DNA from: Pomphorhynchus laevis
Lineage: Eukaryota; Acanthocephala; Palaeacanthocephala; Echinorhynchida; Pomphorhynchidae
Assembly (NCBI GenBank): GCA_012934845.2
Contig: WNNJ02001797.1
Coordinates: 62,001 to 126,000 of the forward strand
Direction: 5' to 3'
Length of the DNA stretch: 64,000 nucleotides
The notes below the pieces were generated by a model, which saw only the letters and a list, made by a program, of their open reading frames with translations, made no database searches and was not told the origin of the DNA. The translations under genes and the position numbers were made by a program. Positions 12,401-21,400 of the stretch are shown here, one piece after another (positions within the stretch are counted from its first letter, which is position 1; each line of letters starts with the position of its first letter).

Positions 12401-15400
12401 GTCAGGATTATTTTCAAATCGATACAAAAAATCCTAAAATCAACAAAACTCTGAAGTAGACTTTGAACAACGCTATAAAACAAGAAATTTCCGTGTAGCG
12501 TTGATAACATGATAAGTTTGCGTATATATACTACAAAGTTTATATCACGTGATCGCACATCACGATTTTAACATTAGAGAAGGTAACGTGTGTATATCTT
12601 GACTAGGATTAACAAGCATGCACATCATGCATTGTTCTAAAACATTCTCCCATTCTCAGTTTATGCAGTACTGCCTGGGATTCATTCTAATCATCATGGA
12701 TCGTCGCAATCCAAACGTCGTTTGAAATTCCTTATTTTGGTTATTTTTAACTTCACAGTCACTACTGGAAACTACACGCTCGATAATATATTCTACATAT
12801 CTATTTCTGCTGCTGTTTGGAAGTCCATTATTTTGACTATTCGTTGTTGGTGTTGACCGGCGGAGTTCTGCATTCAAAACGAGTCATCATTACTTTCGAG
12901 TAACTTTAAATTACAAGATTATTTTCAAATTGATCCAACTCCACAGAAAAATAAACTTTAAATAAAACTTTAATTGAACTAACAGAAGCCTTAAATATTT
13001 TGATAAATCAAAATTATTTAAAAGTATGGGCATTTATATTTAGACAAATAAAAAATGTTTCAATGGGAGGTAATAGTAGACTAATTATAACTGACTACAT
13101 AGTTAAATATTAATAAGAACCAAAATATTTTAAAAATATGTTTAAAAATTATCTAATATATTTTTTATTTTACACATCAGTGCATATTCAGTTCTTAATT
13201 CGTTATCTTAATTTGCTGCTTATCGGTGCTATTATTTACTGCTTATTGACATAAACACTTATTAAAGCCTAATTAAATTAAAATCGACCTGTCGGTTCTA
13301 ATGTTATTTTAGTTGATTTTACGTCCTTAATGTTACATAAATAGATTCTATTTTGTTATTACATCATTGGATGTGTTTAAACAGGATACACGTAGCTAGT
13401 AGAGATCAGCTAACTGAGTGTATGTATATTCAATTATTATGATAAATTAAATTACTACAGAAAACTTTATTCTTAACAAAACCAATATTGATGACAAAGA
13501 AGGTGCATATCTAGATATGAACATTAAATTAACATCAATTAAAACTAATTTTAATTTATATTGTAAAGATAACATATTTAAATTTACAAGAAACATATTT
13601 TTGCATGAGCATTCATGCATACCATATAATATAAAATATAATACATTAAATAATGAAATTTTAAGAATTGCAACAATATGTAATGATATTGGCTTTCTTC
13701 AAAATCATTTAAATAATTTAATAGATACATATTTTAAACTAGGTTACTATAAAAATAACATCAAGCAGAAAATAGTAAAATATATAAATCAACACAATAA
13801 TATAAAGAATAAATTTAAACTCTTAAGTGGCAAATTTTTATGGATGGATAATAAATAATATACTTTGCATTAGAATAAGATACTAGATAGTTTTATCAGA
13901 GGAAATACATCATTAGCATGTATTTGGCCCCGCTGCTATGTTGGGTAGAGGAGTTAGGGGCCGAAACCTGATAGCATAGCAGTTCCTCCTGATGACCTCT
14001 AATTCTTATTCTGATACAACGTCTATTATTTATTAGTCAATGCATAAAATTTGATTTTTATTTTAAATTTCAGGTTATAATTCAACTTGATATAAATTAT
14101 ATAAAATCTTATAACAATTATTTATTATTAATTAATTTTTTATTATTTAACTATTTAACTTTTATCTTGCATTATTTTTAATTTGCAATATAAAATACGT
14201 AGACTCAGTTAGCTTATTTAATTGATTAATAATTAACAGACTTTGTATCACAATAAGGATTAGAGGTCATCTGGAAGAACTGTTGTTTGTTCTCCTCAAA
14301 ATATTATATTACCAAATGTTTTATGAACTTTTAATCAACTTGTCTAATTATAAATTGATTTGCTTTAATAAATATTTGTATTTATCAGAACGTAAGTTAA
14401 AACGTAATTGTCTTTAGGATTCAAAATCTATTATGATAAATTTGTTAACTGGTGTCATACTCGCGTTACCGATACGCAGAATTTAAGAGAAAATGAAGCC
14501 CGAAGATTAGATTATAGCCTTGCTCGCTCATTCAATCTAAATACACAAACAAAGGTTATTAATGCTAATTTCAACTGTGATTCGGATACTGAAAATGTAG
14601 ATAACTTTGGAATTGAGCCACTAAATTGTATGACCGATTGTAAAAATTGCTCAAATAACTTGAATTCCGAAAGCGATCTAGTTGCATCACAGCCATTAAA
14701 ATCACAACCTTCACAAGTATCGATAACTGACCAAAAATCGATATTGGCACAGAATGTCACTATAACATCTGAAATTAATATTTGCAAGGCAACCGAGCAA
14801 AATAGCAGTGTTCCTGTATCAACTACTAATTATGAAACGATTGATTGCCACCATGATATTAATGCACATCATCTTTCGGTGCCATCAATAGTATCACCAC
14901 AGCAATATTTTAGTAATCAAACGCTACCCACGAGCTATCCGTTTAAAATCAATTCAGATAATATAAATGATTTACAGTCATCTAAATGGCATCAAATTCC
15001 CCCGCTAACTACGACTTTACAGCCATGCTTTAGAAACTGCAACATTCCGTGCGCCTGTAATGACCTAATAAAGGATGCTTTATGCCACGATATCAGAGAC
15101 GATATTAATATGCCAATTGGAAATGTTACGGATGTCATCAATTTATCACATATAGCCGATCGAATGTTTCCAAAGAGAAACACGTCTGATTTCGGTGGTG
15201 ATAAATTCAAACCAAGTCGTGTCAACAAAAGGAAGAAGCGAAAACCGGTTAGAAGACCAATTTTGCTATCAAGGAAGAATTCTAATCAAACTCCGACTAG
15301 GCCTTGTCCACAACAATGTGTAAGACCCGAATTTAGCGAGCTAATACAGCGGATAGCACCGTTAACAAATCGTTTATGGCGACAACCTCCGCTGCAACAG

Positions 15401-18400
15401 CTTAACACCGGAGATATCAATGAGCGATCTGATCATAAATATTGCAGGGGTAAGGTGTAACTTAATTATTAATACATGGTTTGTTTGTAAAACACGCTAT
15501 AGATCAACAATCATCGTTCCGAAATGATCTAACAAATACATTTTGCTGCAAAACACAATGTGACGAAGGTAATGTTATAGTAAAAAGGTATAATTACATT
15601 ATAATCTTAAAATATTGCAATATGTTAGTTTTAAAAACTACTGTCATTTGATCGATGATTTCGTTATACTCGACTTCTCAAGCAAAGTAGATGAAGATAC
15701 ATCTTTGGGATTAAACCAAGCGATTGAGCACGCATGCAGTGTCAAGCAGTAAGCACACATGCTATTGGTTAATACATGACATGTACTCTATTTGGGGTTC
15801 ATTGAAATACGAACAGTTCGTCGAACCCATTGGATTCGCTGAAATGGCAACTCAATTAACTACTTATCCCAATAATATATAAAATTAAGTTTTATTTAAA
15901 TTAATATTCAATGATACGTTCAATGTGCTCTTATATTGCACAGGGCGTTTAAATATCGAAAGAAAATAAATTAAAGATTATTACTCACAAATTTTTATTA
16001 TTATAACACTTGAATAATTTAATAATTTAATTCAATGTATCCAAAAAGTCAAACATTAGACGAATATAATGTCAAATGTTAGATCGGAACACTAAAGTTT
16101 TATGTGTATCTATATACGCATAAAACTATATATTATTTTTAATTTTTTAAAAATATTATTATATTATCTTATTTTAATATTATTAATAATATTATTAATA
16201 ATATTATTAATAATAATTTAATAATAATTTAATAATATTATTATAATAATATTATAATAATATTATTATATTATGATATTAATTATATGATTTTATAATA
16301 TTATTATATTCACTAATATCTAGAATATTTTTATCATATTTTTATCAAGCAAATATATTGGTTAGGTAGTAGCTGTTTTATATTTAATTTATAGTTTCCT
16401 GATAACTTTCCACAAATCTCTGGAAAATTTAATATCTTTTAAAAAATTTAATATTATTTAAAATTTAAATTTAATATCTTCAAAAAATTACAATTGTAAT
16501 TTTTTAAACATGCTAACAGAGTTTAGCGAAATATCAAATAAAATTTTATTCCTTCCTTTGATCCAGATCCGAAAATTTTGTTTATCAATAATAGATCATT
16601 ATCAACAATTTAAAATGCAAGTTTTGAATTAAAAGTTTTTAACAAGTAGTTTGAAAATAATTAATTATAAAAAATAATTAATTAAAATTAAAATAATTAA
16701 TTATAGAAATTTATTATATGATATTTATTCATAATAAATATTTATTAAATAGTATTGAATATTTATAAATAAATTTATAAATAATATTTAAAAACATATT
16801 TTACCTTTTAATGTTACTTATTTATTATTATAACGATATGAAAACGCTAATTAACGTTAATTTTTGAAATAATTTTAAAAATTATTTCAGTGAAATAATA
16901 TTTTATGATATATGTATTATAATTCTCGTCCCGTTTGTTGTTCCTTGCTTTTCCGTAATTCTCTTCTTTTACATGTCTCAAACTACTCTACCTTCTTTAG
17001 CTTCAGGCTCTTTTCTTGCCCTTCAAACGCCAAATCCGGGATCCCATTTTAACAATTTAACTAATTTGACTAATATAAATCAAAGAATATTGATTTTAAT
17101 ATGATTAATGATTTTGTAATGAAATTATTGAATGCGAAAATAAAAAATGATTTGTTTTTTTAAGCTTATCAAAAATTTAGTGAAACATTTTTGAAAATGA
17201 TTTCGATATTATATGTTTAACAATATTATGTATTATAATAATTATTGTAACACAATAGTATTTTTTAAACAGCCTTCTTGGTTCTTCTTAACTTAAATAT
17301 TGTAAAATTATGTAATATTTTAAAAGTTGTTTGTGTTATTGTTAAAAGTAAATATATTTTTTTTGTAAGAATGTATGTGTATGCTCATTTATATTTAATA
17401 TCAAATATTTCAAGGAGTATTTGAGTTGGATCAAAGGAAAGAAGAAATTATTTTTGATATTTCGTTAACGTTTTTAAGCATGTTCAGAAAATTACAATTT
17501 GAATTGTAATTGAATAAATTATTTAAAGATTAAGAATTATTGGAGCTGGATCAAATAAAAGAGGAAAATTTTATTTGATATTTCGCTAACCTCTGTTAGC
17601 AAAATCCTCCTTTTTTTGATCCAGCTCCGATAATTCTTTATAATTGATGATTTTTAATTGTTAAAATAATTTATAATTCTTTAGCATAAGATACTTATAC
17701 AATAAAGAAAACTCAAGTTATTTAAAATATTATAAAATATGAAATGTCATAGTAGTTTTTCTAAATTATACAAAATTTAAATAAACTTTTGAAGTTTTAT
17801 GACAAATTTTCCGATAAGAAAACTCCGAAAAAATTTGAAAATTGTAATTTTGGAAAATAAATATTCTCGTTTACGAAATCAGTACTTTTGTGAACAAAAT
17901 CATATTTTATTTATTTCATAAAATAATGCAATAACCACAATTAATAACAGTTTCGTTGTGACTTTTTTCCTTTGGTCTTTTCTGTTTTTTTTATTAATTA
18001 AATTAATTAAATTTTATAATCGGCCAAATTGCTCTCGATTTTGATAGTTTTCGTGTATCACAACCTTTTTTTTCTAAAATTACAAATTATTAATTAATAA
18101 TTAATTATTATTTTATTAATTACTAATTAATATTTATATCTTTGCTAATTACTATTTCATAAATTACAAATAAATGTAATCGATGCCATGATTCTTCGTC
18201 TGAAATGGTGATCCATTAATTTTGATAGTTTCATTGCTTTCTTGCTAATCTCTTTTACTAATTATTAATCATTTTCATATGTTTTTATTAAATAAATAAA
18301 AATGGTGTACATTAAATTCACTCTATGTAATGCAATATAAATGTTATAGTACGCAATATATTGTATGATATTTTAATAATGCTGATTGAGGTTTAAGAAC

Positions 18401-21400
18401 CGAAACGTTCAAATATTAAAATATATTTGATTGCTGTTTATAAGATACTTTTACAATATATAAATAAACAGTTTTACGAGAATCACATCGGAAAGTTTAA
18501 TGTTAGAAGATAGAATATTCCATACGAAATGATAGAAGATCATTTAATGCTAGAAGATATTCCATACGAAATGGAATATTTAATTAGATTATATAATGTG
18601 ATATAATCACATTATATTATAATGTGATAATATTATAATGTGATCACACTATAATGCGTTACAATGTGATTATGGAAGGATGATATATATAAGTCAAGTT
18701 CGGGTGAGCGGAATGAAACAACGTTCAGGATTCCAAATAGAATTCGTAAAGTATTAAATGTAGTTGCCGATTGAAACTGGCTTCGATAAACAAACTGCAG
18801 TATCCATGTCACTTTTAGACGATCAATTTAACACCGAAGTGATGAATTACTCGGCAACACTCATCAGTAAAATGAAGTACTCACTGTTCGTTTCGGTTGT
18901 ATATTTGACAATAAAAGAAGGTATTTCTGACACGTTGCTTAAAAGTCTGAGGATTTCGCTCTCGAATCAGAACATCTCCTGTGCAGACCATCCTTATTTA
19001 CTCAGCAAAGGTTGATGTGGATTGATCGCTTCACTCATTGAATCCCAAACTGTATTCGGGATATATAAGTTAAGTCAGGATGTGCTGAAGGAAACAACGG
19101 CCAGAATTCCAAATGAAACTCGTAAAGTATTAAATGTAGTTGCCGATTGAAACTGACTTCGATCAACGAACTTCAGTATCCATGTCACTTCTAGATATGG
19201 AGCCTACATGTCTAGATGTAATATAAATTACATCTCCATATATATATTTATATATATATTTATATATAAATATATATTTATATATATAATTTGTTGTTAC
19301 ACCTGCCCTGGGACACACAATGGTGTACTCGTAAATAAATCACTATGTTTTCCTCATGAAGAGGCATAAACACCAGGCAGCATTCTATATATCCTCATCA
19401 GATCAAGAAATAGAACCGAATTATTCTCGCAATATTCAAAGTCGCTACGTATGCCCAGTCATCCTATGTGTGACGACAAACTTCAACAACGGTATATGCG
19501 TTTCGCTCTAACGGAGCTCATCAGTACCGTTACTTTAATAATCATCTATAGGCACCTTAACACACGCTTTAACAATGTCTAAAGCTCGAAAAACAGAACT
19601 ACCCTTAATCTGAATCATCAGAGGAAATTTAGCATAAGCTCTGTGCATGACAGTGCGTATTGCGGTTTAACCATGCATCAGGCACTAAATTCCTTTTAAT
19701 AGAAATGCTGTTTTACAGGGACACTTTAAAGTGTAAAAAAGATACAATTCAGGTCAACAAGAAATAATATAAATTATTTAGTGTGAGCTCTTCACAATCT
19801 CTTCAGTTCCGCCACGAGCGGCTTGTGTCCAAGCTCGCCACATCCTCCCCGCCGGCGTCTACCTGGCTTGTCTCCTTTGCCGTATTTGCAGCTGATTCGG
19901 TTGGCGCGTCCAATGCTTGCAACGGAACCCCACATGATTCGCTTTCGACTGATGATAGTCGAGTTAATATACCAGCGATATCATTGTATGGTTCAGTATT
20001 GAACATACGACGCTTGGGTGTTTCCATTATCGTCTGTGGGGCATCAGATAGTGGGTGGTTGCGTCCATTCAACGACGCTAAGATTGCCCGAGCATTTCCG
20101 CGCATGAGGGCCAACGATGCTCTTTGGAATAGGTGATCTACCGTTTTATGATATTCGATCCCAGTTGTGGCGGATATCTGTCTTGCTATCGATCGCATGA
20201 GACGTTCGCCTTGGTCGTTCCAGCCCCCATACGTCTCTACTACTGCCGGTATAAATTGATAACCAGCGGACTCCATACGTGCTCTATACTTCCTCTCCTT
20301 GACATTGACTGCATACATTGTCGCTGCATAGCCTGGCGTTATCGATGCGTTTGCTATGTACGCTGATTGTTGTGGATGTGTTACAGCGAAATCAGCTGCA
20401 CGAGGAGGGTCCCCATGAATCAAAACGTATGCAGGTCGTTCACGAAGGTCTGGTATAAGGTTCCTTACCTCCAAAGCGACATGCATTCCTGCAGATTGAG
20501 CGGCATGAAAGACCACATCGCGAATTCCGTTGTGTCGCAGTCCCGGGTAACCCCCATATTGGCAGGTCAGCGCATGTAGGCCGACTGAATCAGCGGGGAG
20601 AAAGCATCGCCCACACCGATCTCCAGGTGAAAATAGAGGCGCACCAAGCCAAAATCGAGTTAAGGCGCAAAACTGCGAAGGGGGAATGTCTTTAAAGTGT
20701 ACAAATATATAAAATATAAATTGTTGTTACACCTGCCCTGGGACACCAAGCGGTGTACTCGTGAATAAATCATTAGGTTTTCCTCGCAAGGAGGCATAAA
20801 TACAGGCAGCATTCTATATATCCTCATCAGATCAAGAAATAGAACTGAATTATTCTCGTAATTTTCAAAGTCTCTACGTATGCCCAGTCATCCTATGTGT
20901 GACTACAAACTTCAACAACGGTATACGTGTTTCGCTCTAACGGAGCTCATCAGTACCGTGACTTTAATAATCATCCATAGGCACCTTAACACACGCTTAA
21001 ACAATGTCTACAGCTCGAAAATCAGAACTACCCTTAATCTGAATCATCGGATAGAATTTAGCATAAGCTCTGTGAATGGCAGTGACTTAAAGTTTAACCA
21101 TGCATCAGGCACTAAATTCCTTTTAATAGAAATGCTGTTTTATAGTGACACTTTCAAGTGTACAAATATATGTAATATAATTTGTTGTTACACCTGCCCT
21201 GGGACACTCAATGGTGTACTCGTAAATAAATCACTATATTTTCCTCATAAAGAGGCATAAACTCCAGGTAGCTTCCTATATATCCTCATCAGTGTAAGAA
21301 ATAGAACAGAATTATTCTCGCAATATTCAAAGTTGCTACGTATGCCCAGTCATCCTATGTGTGACGACAAACTTCAACAACGGTATACGCGTTTCGCTCT

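Larger units (their letters stand above)
12985..14220 (+). mobile_element. Penelope-like retroelement copy (no GIY-YIG seen), internally deleted
   Basis: 12985-13090 matches, with decay, the RT segment before and around the PMGGNSSP motif seen in the minus copy at 32.1-32.7 kb. 13440-13860 carries the C-terminal part of the same ORF (stop after WMDNK). A 3' UTR follows with the interleaved-helix structure at 13926-13990 and the terminal GACTCAGTTAGCT motif near 14198. No GIY-YIG endonuclease follows the RT. The copy lies in the intron between host exons 6 and 7. Confidence 0.7.
16206..18480. other. AT-rich intron with MITE-like repeats
   Basis: No gene seen. The GGATCAAA / TTTCGCTAAC repeat occurs near 16485-16575, 17405-17510 and 17535-17640; the last has GAGCTGGATCAAA and TTTGATCCAGCTC as terminal inverted ends about 80 bp apart. 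17265-17600 is duplicated at 31861-32130. Elsewhere long AT palindromes. Confidence 0.5.

Noticed and set aside
12656-12877. Orphan ORF as a real antisense gene
   Set aside because: Single short frame without start or splice signals; listed only as a possible fragment.
14512-15228. Minus-strand ORFs opposite host exon 7
   Set aside because: Shadows of the + strand exon, which has correct splice borders and phase.
19783-20136. + strand 117-aa ORF
   Set aside because: Shadow of the minus-strand endonuclease fragment, which has the conserved motifs.
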